From assembly GCF_900103365.1 (NCBI RefSeq), contig NZ_LT629703.1, positions 5,566,501 through 5,630,500 on the forward strand: a stretch of DNA of 64,000 nucleotides, in the 5' to 3' direction. The translations under genes were made by a program, and so were the position numbers. Positions 25,538-33,765 of the stretch are shown here, piece after piece (the stretch's first letter is position 1; every line of letters starts with the position of its first letter). The stretch is from Afipia sp. GAS231 (GTDB lineage Bacteria > Pseudomonadota > Alphaproteobacteria > Rhizobiales > Xanthobacteraceae). The notes under the pieces were generated by a model that was not told where the DNA came from, did no database searches, and was given only the letters and a program-made list of their open reading frames with translations.

Positions 25538-26623
25538 ATGGCCCGCATTGACCTCGTCGATCTCGCGCATTCCTACGGCGGCAACGATGCGCCGCCCGAA
25601 TCATTTGCGCTGAAGCCGGTGACCATGACCTGGCGGCAGGGCGGCGCCTATGCGCTGCTTGGGCCGTCCGGCTGCGGCAAGACCACGCTGCTCAACCTGA
25701 TTTCCGGTATCGTGACGCCGTCGCGCGGGCAGATCCTGTTCGACGGCGCCGATATCACACCGCTGTCAACCCAGAAGCGCAATATCGCGCAAGTGTTCCA
25801 GTTTCCGGTGATCTACGACACCATGACGGTCGGCCAAAACCTGGCATTCCCCCTCAAGAACCGCGGCGTGCCGAAGGCCGATATCGACGCGCGCGTCAAA
25901 CGGATTGCCGACCTGCTCGACCTCACGCCCTATCTCAACCGCAAGGCCACCCGGCTGACGGCGGACGCCAAGCAGAAGATTTCGCTCGGCCGCGGTCTGG
26001 TCCGCTCCGACGTCGCCGCGATCCTGTTCGACGAGCCGCTGACGGTGATCGATCCCGAACTGAAATGGCAGCTGCGTTCGAAACTCAAGGCACTGCACCG
26101 CGATCTCGACCTCACGATGATCTACGTCACCCACGACCAGACCGAGGCGCTGACCTTTGCCGATACCGTGGTCGTGATGCACGATGGCGGGGTGGTGCAG
26201 AGCGGCACGCCGGCCGAACTGTTCGACAAGCCTGCGCATACCTTTGTCGGTTATTTCATCGGCTCGCCCGGCATGAACATCGTGCCGGCCACGGTGAGCG
26301 GCCACGAGGCGCGGATCGACGGCCATACCATCGGCCTCCATCGCAATTACGGCGTGCTGCCGGCGGGGGCGAAGATCGAGATCGGCGTGCGGCCGGAATT
26401 CGTCAATGTCGCGGCTCCCGCTTCGGGGCTGTTGTCGGCCAATATCGAACGCATCGACGACCTCGGCCGCGTCCGCTTCGCCCGCGTTCGTGTCGGCGAC
26501 GCCAAATTCGCCGCGCGCGTACCGCCGGGGTTCTCCGTTCCCGACAGCACCGTTGGGCTGGTGTTCGATCCCTCACATGTTCACGTCTATGCCGACAGCC
26601 GCCTGGTCGAGGGGGTTGCCTGA
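25538..26623 (+). CDS. glpT: Glycerol ABC transporter ATPase GlpT (signature motif degenerate)
   Basis: The 361-residue protein has Walker A GPSGCGKTT (42-50), Q-loop Gln88, Walker B ILFDE with D165/E166 and an intact H-loop YVTHDQTEAL (His199), plus a C-terminal TOBE-like domain. Where the ABC signature LSGGQ should stand it reads LTADAKQKISLGRG (140-153), so two glycines are lost. The D-loop reads VID, not NLD. GAGGGAG lies upstream of the ATG. It is not the E. coli GlpT antiporter, only the rhizobial name. The next gene overlaps its stop by 1 bp. Confidence 0.88.
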   Translation: MARIDLVDLAHSYGGNDAPPESFALKPVTMTWRQGGAYALLGPSGCGKTTLLNLISGIVTPSRGQILFDGADITPLSTQKRNIAQVFQFPVIYDTMTVGQNLAFPLKNRGVPKADIDARVKRIADLLDLTPYLNRKATRLTADAKQKISLGRGLVRSDVAAILFDEPLTVIDPELKWQLRSKLKALHRDLDLTMIYVTHDQTEALTFADTVVVMHDGGVVQSGTPAELFDKPAHTFVGYFIGSPGMNIVPATVSGHEARIDGHTIGLHRNYGVLPAGAKIEIGVRPEFVNVAAPASGLLSANIERIDDLGRVRFARVRVGDAKFAARVPPGFSVPDSTVGLVFDPSHVHVYADSRLVEGVA

Positions 26624-27525
26624 TGGACAAGACGGTCAACCAGAAAGCCTGGTTCCTGGTGCTGCCGGTGTTCCTGGTGGTCGCGTTCTCCGCGATCCTG
26701 CCGCTGATGACGGTGGTGAACTATTCGATGCAGGATACCTTCGGCAACAACCAGTTCTTCTGGAACGGTGTCGGCTGGTTCAAGGAGCTGCTCGATCCCT
26801 CGACCGATCTCGGCGGACGCTTTCTTGCGTCGCTCGGCCGCAACCTGTTCTTCTCCGCCGTGATTCTCGCGATCGAGGTGCCACTCGGCATCCTGGTGGC
26901 GCTGTCGATGCCGCGCGAGGGTTGGACGGTGGCTGCCTGTCTCGTGATCCTGGCGTTGCCGCTCTTGATTCCGTGGAACGTGGTCGGGACGATCTGGCAG
27001 ATTTTCGGCCGGCCCGACATCGGACTGCTCGGCTATACGCTCAACAGTCTCGGCATGAATTATAACTACGTCTCCAACGAATTCGACGCCTGGGCGACCG
27101 TCATCGTGATGGATGTCTGGCACTGGACGTCGCTGGTTGCGCTGCTGTGCTACGCCGGCCTGAAGTCGATCCCCGACGCCTATTACCAGGCGGCGCAGAT
27201 CGACGGCGCCTCGCGCTGGGCGGTATTCACCGCAATCCAGTTGCCAAAGATGAACCGTGTGCTGCTGATTGCGGTGCTGCTGCGCTTCATGGACAGTTTT
27301 ATGATCTACACCGAACCGTTCGTCGTGACGGGCGGCGGACCGGGCAACTCGACCACGTTCGTCTCGATCGAGCTGGTCAAGATCGCGCTCGGGCAGTTCG
27401 ACCTCGGCAAGGCGGCGGCGCTGTCGCTGGTCTACAACCTGATCATCCTGATCGTGTGCTGGGTGTTCTACACCGTCATGACCAACGCCGGCGCCGATCG
27501 CCCGGCCAAACAGGGAGTCGCATGA
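26623..27525 (+). CDS. glpP: Glycerol ABC transporter permease GlpP
   Basis: The 300-residue protein starts at ATG 26623, overlapping the glpT stop (TGATG). It has six predicted membrane helices and the cytoplasmic EAA loop of importer permeases (YYQAAQIDGASRWAVFTAIQ), which contacts the ATPase. N-terminal helix IPL-type sequence is VLPVFLVVAFSAILPLMTVV. It matches the MalF/UgpA side of sugar-importer permeases. It ends with an ATGA overlap with glpQ, so the two permeases are made in equal amounts. Confidence 0.9.
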   Translation: MDKTVNQKAWFLVLPVFLVVAFSAILPLMTVVNYSMQDTFGNNQFFWNGVGWFKELLDPSTDLGGRFLASLGRNLFFSAVILAIEVPLGILVALSMPREGWTVAACLVILALPLLIPWNVVGTIWQIFGRPDIGLLGYTLNSLGMNYNYVSNEFDAWATVIVMDVWHWTSLVALLCYAGLKSIPDAYYQAAQIDGASRWAVFTAIQLPKMNRVLLIAVLLRFMDSFMIYTEPFVVTGGGPGNSTTFVSIELVKIALGQFDLGKAAALSLVYNLIILIVCWVFYTVMTNAGADRPAKQGVA

Positions 27526-28331
27526 TGCATTCGATTCCCGGCCGTCGCATCATCATGGTGCTGTTCCTGATCTTCCTGCTGTTGCCGATCTACTGGCTCG
27601 TCAACATGAGCTTCAAGACCAATGGCGAGATCGTCTCGACCATGACGCTGTGGCCGCACCAGCCGACGCTGGCAAACTACATCCGCATCTTCACCGACGA
27701 GAGCTGGTATTCCGGCTATATCCATTCGCTGAATTACGTCGTGATCAACACCGTGATCTCGATTTCGGTGGCGTTGCCGGCTGCTTACGCGTTTTCGCGC
27801 TACCGCTTCCTCGGCGACAAGCATCTGTTCTTCTGGCTGCTGTCGAACCGGATGGCGCCAGCGGCGGTCTATGCGCTGCCGTTCTTCAATCTCTATTCGG
27901 CGATCGGGCTGTTCGATACGCCGTGGGCCGTGGCGCTGGCGCACTGCATCTTCAATGTGCCGCTGGCGGTGTGGATCCTCGAAGGCTTCGTTTCCGGCGT
28001 GCCGCGCGAGATCGACGAGACCGCGTTCCTCGACGGCTATTCGTTCCCGCGCTTCTTCGTCAAGATCCTGGTGCCGCTGATCGGCAGCGGCATCGGCGTC
28101 GCGGCATTCTTCTGCTTCATGTTTTCCTGGGTCGAACTGCTGCTGGCGCGCACGCTGACGACGGTGGCCGCCAAGCCGATCTCGGCGATCATGACGCGCA
28201 CGGTTTCGGCCGCCGGCATGGACTGGGGTTTGCTGGCCGCGGCCGGCGTGCTCACCATCATCCCGGGCGCGCTGGTGATCTGGTTCGTTCGCAACTACAT
28301 CGCGCGCGGTTTCGCGCTGGGCAGGGTGTAG
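27522..28331 (+). CDS. glpQ: Glycerol ABC transporter permease GlpQ
   Basis: The 269-residue protein (MMHSIPGRRIIMVLFLIFLL) has six membrane helices, the size and order of MalG/UgpE-type permeases. The EAA-type loop is seen at ETAFLDGYSFPRFFVKILVP. GGAG precedes its ATGATG start. It pairs with GlpP to form the membrane channel. In this locus the name GlpQ means a permease, not the E. coli glycerophosphodiesterase. Confidence 0.9.
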   Translation: MMHSIPGRRIIMVLFLIFLLLPIYWLVNMSFKTNGEIVSTMTLWPHQPTLANYIRIFTDESWYSGYIHSLNYVVINTVISISVALPAAYAFSRYRFLGDKHLFFWLLSNRMAPAAVYALPFFNLYSAIGLFDTPWAVALAHCIFNVPLAVWILEGFVSGVPREIDETAFLDGYSFPRFFVKILVPLIGSGIGVAAFFCFMFSWVELLLARTLTTVAAKPISAIMTRTVSAAGMDWGLLAAAGVLTIIPGALVIWFVRNYIARGFALGRV

Positions 28332-28333
28332 CC

Positions 28334-28660
28334 ATGGAAAACATCGCATGGATGGCGTGGACGGTGCCGACCGCGATCTTCTTCGTGATGCTGTCGCTCA
28401 CCCTGGGCGTGATGACATGGCTTGCGGTCGCTTATCCGGAGGCCGAGCGGATCGGCATCCTGCGGATTCCGACCACGCGCGGCGACCGCCTGTTCATTTC
28501 GCTGGTGCTATCAGCCGTGATCCATCTGTTGTGGATCGCTTTCGTCGGTACCGATGCGATCGCCACGCTTCCAATCGGGGAGGGCGTTGAGATTTCGAGC
28601 CTGTGGCTCGCAACCGTAATTTCGCTGCTGTCTGCCGTTGCGATTTTCCGCAACGTCTGA
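28334..28660 (+). CDS. DUF2160 small membrane protein of the glycerol transporter locus
   Basis: The ATG at 28334 comes 2 bp after the glpQ stop. The 108-residue product has three hydrophobic segments (TAIFFVMLSLTLGVMTWLAV, LFISLVLSAVIHLLWIAFVG and LWLATVISLLSAVAIF) and little else. It matches what I recall as DUF2160, a family found between the permease and binding-protein genes of this transporter type. Its conserved place and tight spacing suggest an accessory subunit of the GlpSTPQV complex, but no function is established from the sequence. Confidence 0.8.
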   Translation: MENIAWMAWTVPTAIFFVMLSLTLGVMTWLAVAYPEAERIGILRIPTTRGDRLFISLVLSAVIHLLWIAFVGTDAIATLPIGEGVEISSLWLATVISLLSAVAIFRNV

Positions 28661-28732
28661 GAGAGGCGAAAAATGAGCAGATCCGGGACCAACCCGGGCC
28701 TGGTTTTTGATTCTGCAACCGGAGGAACCAAA

Positions 28733-30517
28733 ATGCGACACTTGAGAGGAAAGACCAAGGATCGTCTTCTGACGATGACCAGCGCCGCTGCGCTGATCGC
28801 GGCATCGGTCACGATGGCCGCGCCCGCATTGGCGGACGAAGCTGCTGCCAAGAAGTGGATCGATTCTGAATTTCAGCCGTCGACGTTGTCCAAGGACGAC
28901 CAGATGAAGGAAATGCAGTGGTTCATCAAGGCCGCTGCGCCGTTCAAGGGCATGGAGATCAACGTCACTTCCGAAACCCTGACCGTGCACGAGTATGAAT
29001 CGAAGACGCTTGCAAAGGCCTTCGAGGAAATCACCGGCATCAAGGTCAAGCACGACATCATCCAGGAAGGTGACGTCGTCGAGAAAATCCAGACCCAGAT
29101 GCAGTCGGGCAAGAATGTCTATGACGGCTGGATCAACGACTCCGACTTCATCGGAACGCACTTCCGCTACGGTCAGGCCGTCGACTTGACGGACTGGATG
29201 GCCAAGGAAGGCAAGGACGTCACCGATCCGATGCTCGACGTCAACGACTTCATCGGCAAGTCCTTCACCACCGCGCCGGACGGACATCTCTATCAGTTGC
29301 CCGACCAGCAGTTCGCGAACCTCTATTGGTTCCGCTACGACTGGTTCTCCAATCCGGAGTACAAGGCGAAGTTCAAGGCCAAGTACGGCTACGACCTTGG
29401 CGTCCCCGTGAACTGGTCGGCGTATGAAGATATCGCCGAGTTCTTCACCAACGACATCAAGGAAATCAACGGCGTCCGCGTCTATGGCCACATGGACTAC
29501 GGCAAGAAGGATCCGTCACTGGGCTGGCGCTTCACCGACGCGTGGTTGTCGATGGCCGGCAACGGCGACAAGGGCATCCCGAACGGACTCCCCGTCGACG
29601 AATGGGGCATCCGGATGGAAGGCTGTCGTCCGGTCGGCTCGTCCGTCGAGCGTGGCGGCGACGTCAACGGACCGGCGTCGGTCTATTCGATCGTCAAGTA
29701 TCTCGACTGGATGAAGAAGTATGCCCCGCCGCAGGCGCAAGGCATGACCTTCTCCGAGTCGGGACCGGTTCCGTCGCAGGGCGCGATTGCCCAGCAGGTG
29801 TTCTGGTACACCGCCTTCACCGCCGACATGGTGAAGCCCGGTCTGCCGGTCATGAACGCCGATGGCACGCCGAAGTGGCGCATGGCTCCGTCGCCGCACG
29901 GCTCGTACTGGAAGGAAGGCATGAAGCTGGGTTATCAGGACGTGGGTTCTGCGACCTTGCTGAAGTCGACCCCGGTTGATCGCCGCAAGGCAGCCTGGCT
30001 CTACCTGCAGTTCATCGTGTCCAAGTCGGTGTCACTGAAGAAGAGCCATGTCGGTCTCACTTTCATCCGTGAATCCGATATCTGGGACAAGTCGTTCACG
30101 GAGCGTGCTCCGAAGCTCGGCGGTCTGATCGAGTTCTACCGCTCGCCCGCGCGCGTGCAGTGGACCCCGACCGGCAACAACGTGCCTGATTATCCGAAGC
30201 TTGCGCAATTGTGGTGGCAGAACATCGGCGATGCGTCGTCCGGTGCGAAGACGCCGCAGGCCGCGATGGACTCGCTCGCAGCCGCGCAGGACTCGGTGAT
30301 GGAACGTCTCGAGAAATCCGGCGTGCAGAAGGAGTGCGGACCGAAGCTCAACAAGAAGGAAACGGCTGAGTACTGGTTCGCGAAGTCGGCCAAGGACGGC
30401 AATATCGCGCCCCAGCGCAAGCTGGCCAACGAGAAGCCCAAGGGCGAAACCATCGACTACGACACGCTGATCAAGTCGTGGCCGGCATCGCCGCCGAAGC
30501 GCGCCGAAGCGAAGTAA
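28733..30517 (+). CDS. glpV: Glycerol ABC transporter substrate-binding protein GlpV
   Basis: ATG 28733 has a strong GGAGG ribosome site; an upstream ATG at 28673 adds 20 residues without signal character. The 594-residue protein has a signal peptide (about residues 1-34, ending APALA) and is longer than most sugar-binding proteins (400-450). It has features of the extracellular solute-binding fold such as EYESKTLAKAFEEITGIKVK and DGWINDSDFIG. It captures glycerol in the periplasm and delivers it to GlpPQ. It is the last gene of the operon; a composite repeat and terminator follow. Confidence 0.88.
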   Translation: MRHLRGKTKDRLLTMTSAAALIAASVTMAAPALADEAAAKKWIDSEFQPSTLSKDDQMKEMQWFIKAAAPFKGMEINVTSETLTVHEYESKTLAKAFEEITGIKVKHDIIQEGDVVEKIQTQMQSGKNVYDGWINDSDFIGTHFRYGQAVDLTDWMAKEGKDVTDPMLDVNDFIGKSFTTAPDGHLYQLPDQQFANLYWFRYDWFSNPEYKAKFKAKYGYDLGVPVNWSAYEDIAEFFTNDIKEINGVRVYGHMDYGKKDPSLGWRFTDAWLSMAGNGDKGIPNGLPVDEWGIRMEGCRPVGSSVERGGDVNGPASVYSIVKYLDWMKKYAPPQAQGMTFSESGPVPSQGAIAQQVFWYTAFTADMVKPGLPVMNADGTPKWRMAPSPHGSYWKEGMKLGYQDVGSATLLKSTPVDRRKAAWLYLQFIVSKSVSLKKSHVGLTFIRESDIWDKSFTERAPKLGGLIEFYRSPARVQWTPTGNNVPDYPKLAQLWWQNIGDASSGAKTPQAAMDSLAAAQDSVMERLEKSGVQKECGPKLNKKETAEYWFAKSAKDGNIAPQRKLANEKPKGETIDYDTLIKSWPASPPKRAEAK

Positions 30518-30526
30518 CGCCTTGGC

Positions 30527-30627
30527 GTCATCGTCCGGCTTGACCGGACGATCCAGTACACCGCGGCTTTTCGGCTCTATCGCCGACGGCTGCGGCTACT
30601 GGATGCCCCGCCTTCGCGGGGCATGAC
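30527..30627. repeat. Composite palindromic repeat, copy 1 (~101 bp)
   Basis: The element has two hairpins: GTCATCGTCCGG with CCGGACGATCCAGTA on the left, and TACTGGAT then GCCCCGC-ttc-GCGGGGC-ATGAC on the right. The inner blocks CCAGTA and TACTGG are themselves complementary, so the whole element can fold into one cloverleaf-like structure. Copies 2 and 3 lie at 32470-32569 and 35560-35662 with the same ends and a variable middle. Confidence 0.8.
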
Positions 30628-30640
30628 GGAGAGAGAAGCG

Positions 30641-30669
30641 AAAGGCCGGGAGCAATCCCGGCCTTTTTC
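30641..30669 (+). terminator. Terminator of the glycerol operon
   Basis: AAAGGCCGGGA (30641-30651) pairs perfectly with TCCCGGCCTTT (30656-30666) across a 4-nt loop and is followed by TTCT. A nearly identical hairpin occurs at 32410-32438. Confidence 0.85.
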
Positions 30670-30745
30670 TATTCGCGCGACCCGTTGGCCCGCAATGAGG
30701 ATATAATCAGCGCCACATCGCGCCGACGACTTAAGGAGCTTCCCC

Positions 30746-31456
30746 ATGCGCATGATTTTCCGCTGCGATCCGGCACTGTCGGATCATCTGCCGCAGCCGG
30801 TTTTAGCGCGCAGCGCGCTTCCAGACTGGCTTCGTGCCATGCCGGCGAAAGCGCACTCGGAAATCCACGGACGGGAAATTCGTACCGTCAAGCAATGTCC
30901 GCCTTTCGTTGATGCGATGGCCTATGGGATCATTATTCCGTTGCCCTGCGACATCAGGGTCGAGCGTGGGGAGTTCGCCTGGGATTGGGACATTCCGAAG
31001 CCAGAGACGTCAGGCCATCCGCGCGCGCCGCTGAGCTTCCATCCCGCTGCGCAGTTTGCCGCCGCGCCGTTTGGCAACGGGCAGGCTGCCCTCAAATTCA
31101 ACAGCTTCTGGACCGTCGAAGTCGATCCCGGCTGGTCGCTGTTCGCAACCCATCCGGTCAATCGCGATGACCTGCCATTTCGCTTGATCTCGGGATTGGT
31201 GGATTCCGATCGCTTCCACGACGGCGGAATCAATTTTCCGGCGATCTGGACCCAGCCTGATTTTTCCGGCGTGCTGCCGAAGGGCACGCCTGTGGCGCAG
31301 TGCTTTGCGGTGCCGCGCGAGGCGCCCGAGTTGGTGTTTGAGGCTTTTGATGAGGAGCACCGGCAGGCTTATTCGAAGGTTGTTGCCGACGTGCTGGCTG
31401 CGCCCAATGTCTATCGCAAGCATTTTCGGGCCAGGCGCGGTCGCCTAACGTCCTAG
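30746..31456 (+). CDS. DUF6065-like protein of unknown function
   Basis: The 236-residue soluble protein has an ordered, conserved-looking sequence: LPDWLRAMPAK near the N-terminus, CPPFVDAMAYGIIIPLPCDI, PLSFHPAAQF, FWTVEVDPGWSLFATHPVNR and FHDGGINFPAIW. These blocks fit what I recall as the DUF6065 family, which has no known function. A ribosome site (AAGGAGC) precedes the ATG. There is no signal peptide. The 3' end overlaps the TPR gene on the other strand by 12 bp. Confidence 0.7.
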   Translation: MRMIFRCDPALSDHLPQPVLARSALPDWLRAMPAKAHSEIHGREIRTVKQCPPFVDAMAYGIIIPLPCDIRVERGEFAWDWDIPKPETSGHPRAPLSFHPAAQFAAAPFGNGQAALKFNSFWTVEVDPGWSLFATHPVNRDDLPFRLISGLVDSDRFHDGGINFPAIWTQPDFSGVLPKGTPVAQCFAVPREAPELVFEAFDEEHRQAYSKVVADVLAAPNVYRKHFRARRGRLTS

Positions 31457-32269
31457 CTTGCGGCGCAGTGCATCCTCATCGAGCCACAGGCGGCCGTGCG
31501 AGGCCGAAGTCAGCGCCATCGCGATGGTGCCGAAAGTTTGCGGGCGCAGGCGATAGGCCTGCGCGTAGGCGTGCATGGCATTGTCGATATCGCCGCTCTC
31601 CTGCAGCACCACGCCAAGGTTGAGCGCGGCTTCGGCAAAGTCCGGCTTTGCCTCGAAGGCGCGCCGATAGGCGGTTGCGGCCCCGACGTAGTCGCGCAAA
31701 TCCTGGCGGACGAGGCCGAGATCGAACCAGGTGGACGCCGGCGTGTCACCCTGGGTTGCGCGCTCGAGCAGGGGCAGCGCCGCAGCCTGGTCGCCATCTT
31801 CCCATGCCAGCCGCCCGAGCCGCGCTGCGGCCTCCTGGCTCTGCGGAATGACTTTCAGAATGGCCCGCCATGCCTCGCGCGCCTGTTCGCGAAGGCCCGT
31901 CTGGAGACTTGCCTGATCGAGCGTTCGCGCTTTCTCCAGAAAGGCTTCCCGCTGGGGCGCGGCGGCGATGATCAGATCCAGATGCGACAATGCGCTGTCG
32001 AAATCCCCCGCGGTGCGAGCGATGCGTGCCGCGAGGAGGCGCGCGGCCGCATTGTCCGGTCGCCTGGCAAGGCTGGCCTCGACATGCACACGGGCGGGGT
32101 CAAGCTCGCCCTTGGAAAACAGCACGGCGGCGAGAAGATGATGGAGCATCGGTTCGCCCGGCCGATCCGCCAGACCTTCCTCACATAGCTTGCGCGCCCG
32201 GTCGGGCTGGCCGGAGTTGAAGGCTGCGGTCGCATCACGCGCGATGTCCTCGGCGGTGTTCCGGCTCAT
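31445..32269 (-). CDS. Tetratricopeptide-repeat protein
   Basis: From ATG 32269 the product has 274 residues, nearly all helical TPR units: ARKLCEEGLADRPGEPMLHH, then repeats at LDPARVHVEASLARRPDNAA, FDSALSHLDLIIAAAPQREA, LRDYVGAATAYRRAFEAKPD and IDNAMHAYAQAYRLRPQTFG. TPR proteins are scaffolds for protein contacts. The frame extends to 32335 with no better ribosome site, so the start is unsettled. It converges on the DUF6065-like gene. Confidence 0.78.
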   Translation of the reverse strand: MSRNTAEDIARDATAAFNSGQPDRARKLCEEGLADRPGEPMLHHLLAAVLFSKGELDPARVHVEASLARRPDNAAARLLAARIARTAGDFDSALSHLDLIIAAAPQREAFLEKARTLDQASLQTGLREQAREAWRAILKVIPQSQEAAARLGRLAWEDGDQAAALPLLERATQGDTPASTWFDLGLVRQDLRDYVGAATAYRRAFEAKPDFAEAALNLGVVLQESGDIDNAMHAYAQAYRLRPQTFGTIAMALTSASHGRLWLDEDALRRKLGR

Positions 32270-32409
32270 ATCCTTCGACCATGCTCCCCGACGAAGACGA
32301 ACGCTGCGGCTGCGCGGGTTCATCTTAGCCGTCATCGCGAGCGAAGCGAAGCATCCAGAGCGGCACGGGAAGGCCCGACTGCATCGTCGCGGAGTTTATC
32401 CGAATAGCG
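32270..32409. repeat. Intergenic region with a fragment of the GAAGCGAAGCA repeat family
   Basis: This stretch upstream of the TPR gene contains GTCATCGCGAGCGAAGCGAA at 32332-32351, followed by GCATCCAGAG. This is a variant left arm of the element seen complete at 34680-34741 and 44808-44886, but its right arm is missing here. Nothing else is recognisable. Confidence 0.5.
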
Positions 32410-32438
32410 AAAGGCCGGGAGCGATCCCGGCCTTTTTT
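32410..32438 (+). terminator. Orphan terminator hairpin, near copy of the glycerol operon terminator
   Basis: AAAGGCCGGGA (32410-32420) pairs with TCCCGGCCTTT (32425-32435) and is followed by TTT. It differs from the hairpin at 30641 by one loop base and flanking T's. No plus-strand gene ends here: the genes on both sides are on the minus strand. It may have been copied together with the neighbouring repeats, and could act weakly on minus-strand transcripts from the OYE gene. Confidence 0.6.
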
Positions 32439-32469
32439 GTTACGCGTTGTCGTGGGCACCAAGATTGCT

Positions 32470-32569
32470 GTCATCGTCCGCGAAGGCGGACGATCCAGTA
32501 CGCAGCGGCCTTTCGGTTCAATCACCGGCGTCAGTGATTACTGGATGCCCCGCCTTCGAGGGGCATGAC
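32470..32569. repeat. Composite palindromic repeat, copy 2 (~100 bp)
   Basis: The left hairpin reads GTCATCGTCCGC / GCGGACGATCCAGTA and the right one TACTGGAT-GCCCCGC / GAGGGGC-ATGAC. The outer layout is the same as copies at 30527 and 35560, but the middle 35-40 bp differ. Confidence 0.8.
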
Positions 32570-32575
32570 AGTCAG

Positions 32576-33676
32576 TTACTCCGCTGCCTGCGCCGCCCCG
32601 AGCGTCGGATAGTCGGTGTATCCCTTGGCGCCGCCGCCATAGAACGTGGCCTTGTCGAACGCGTTCAGCGGTGCGCCCTTCTTCAGGCGCTCGACCAGGT
32701 CGGGGTTCGAGATGAACGGCTTGCCGAACGCAATCAGGTCGGCCGCATTTTCGGCCAGCACTTTGGTGGCGAGATCGAAATCGTAGCCGTTGTTGGCGAC
32801 GTAGGCCTGCTTGAAGCGCTTGCGGAGCGACGCATAGTCGAACGGCGCAATGTCGCGCGGGCCGCCGGTAGCACCCTCGATGACGTGAATGTAGGTCAGC
32901 TTCAGCGCGTTGAGCCCTTCCACGATGTAATCGAACAGCGGCTGCGGATTGCTATCCGAAACGTCGTTGGCCGGCGTCACCGGCGAAATGCGGATGCCGG
33001 TGCGATCGGCGCCGGCGACGGCTGCGACCACTTTCGATACTTCGAGCATCAGCTTCGCGCGGTTTTCAATCGATCCGCCATAGGCATCGGTGCGCTTGTT
33101 GGCGCCGTCCTTGGCGAACTGGTCGAGCAGGTAGCCGTTGGCGCCGTGGATTTCGACGCCGTCGAAACCGGCTTCCAGTGCGTTCGCGGTACCGCGCTTG
33201 AAGTCCTCGATAATCCCGGGGATTTCCGAGAGCTCCAGTGCGCGCGGCTCGGAGATATCGGTGAAGGTGCCGTTGACGAAGGTCTTGCCCTTGGCGCGGA
33301 TCGCCGAGGGCCCAACCGGCTTGCCGCCGCCGGGCTGCAGCGAGTCATGCGAGATACGGCCAACATGCCAGATCTGGATATAGATGTGCCCGCCCTTCTC
33401 ATGGACGCGGTCGGTGACCTTGCGCCAACCGGCGATCTGTTCCTTGGAATAGATGCCGGGGGTGTCCTGATAGCCCTGGCCCTGCTGCGAGACCTGGCTG
33501 GCTTCAGTGATCAGCAATCCCGCCGAGGCGCGTTGGCCGTAATAGTCCACTGCCAGCGGGCTCGGCACCATGCCGGGCGGTATCGCGCGGTTGCGGGTCA
33601 GCGGCGCCATCGCGAGGCGGTTCGGCAGCGTAATCGGGCCAAGCTTGAAGGGCTCGAACAGTTTGGTCTGGCTCAT
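32576..33676 (-). CDS. Old Yellow Enzyme family alkene reductase
   Basis: ATG 33676 starts MSQTKLFEPFKLG, the family start; the frame extends 15 codons upstream. The 366-residue TIM barrel has LAMAPLTRNRA for FMN contact, the substrate-binding pair His/Asn in EIHGANGYLLDQF, and AYGGSIENRAKL. These match NemA/XenB-type FMN enzymes, which reduce activated alkenes, nitroesters or N-ethylmaleimide with NAD(P)H. It stands alone between repeats, so its physiological substrate is not indicated. Confidence 0.92.
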   Translation of the reverse strand: MSQTKLFEPFKLGPITLPNRLAMAPLTRNRAIPPGMVPSPLAVDYYGQRASAGLLITEASQVSQQGQGYQDTPGIYSKEQIAGWRKVTDRVHEKGGHIYIQIWHVGRISHDSLQPGGGKPVGPSAIRAKGKTFVNGTFTDISEPRALELSEIPGIIEDFKRGTANALEAGFDGVEIHGANGYLLDQFAKDGANKRTDAYGGSIENRAKLMLEVSKVVAAVAGADRTGIRISPVTPANDVSDSNPQPLFDYIVEGLNALKLTYIHVIEGATGGPRDIAPFDYASLRKRFKQAYVANNGYDFDLATKVLAENAADLIAFGKPFISNPDLVERLKKGAPLNAFDKATFYGGGAKGYTDYPTLGAAQAAE

Positions 33677-33765
33677 GTTGTTGGGTTCCGGAAAGTTGGC
33701 GGGTAGGGAACAGGTGGGCATTGGCGCGTGCAGTGCAATGCCCCACCCAATTCTATTGGCGGAGA

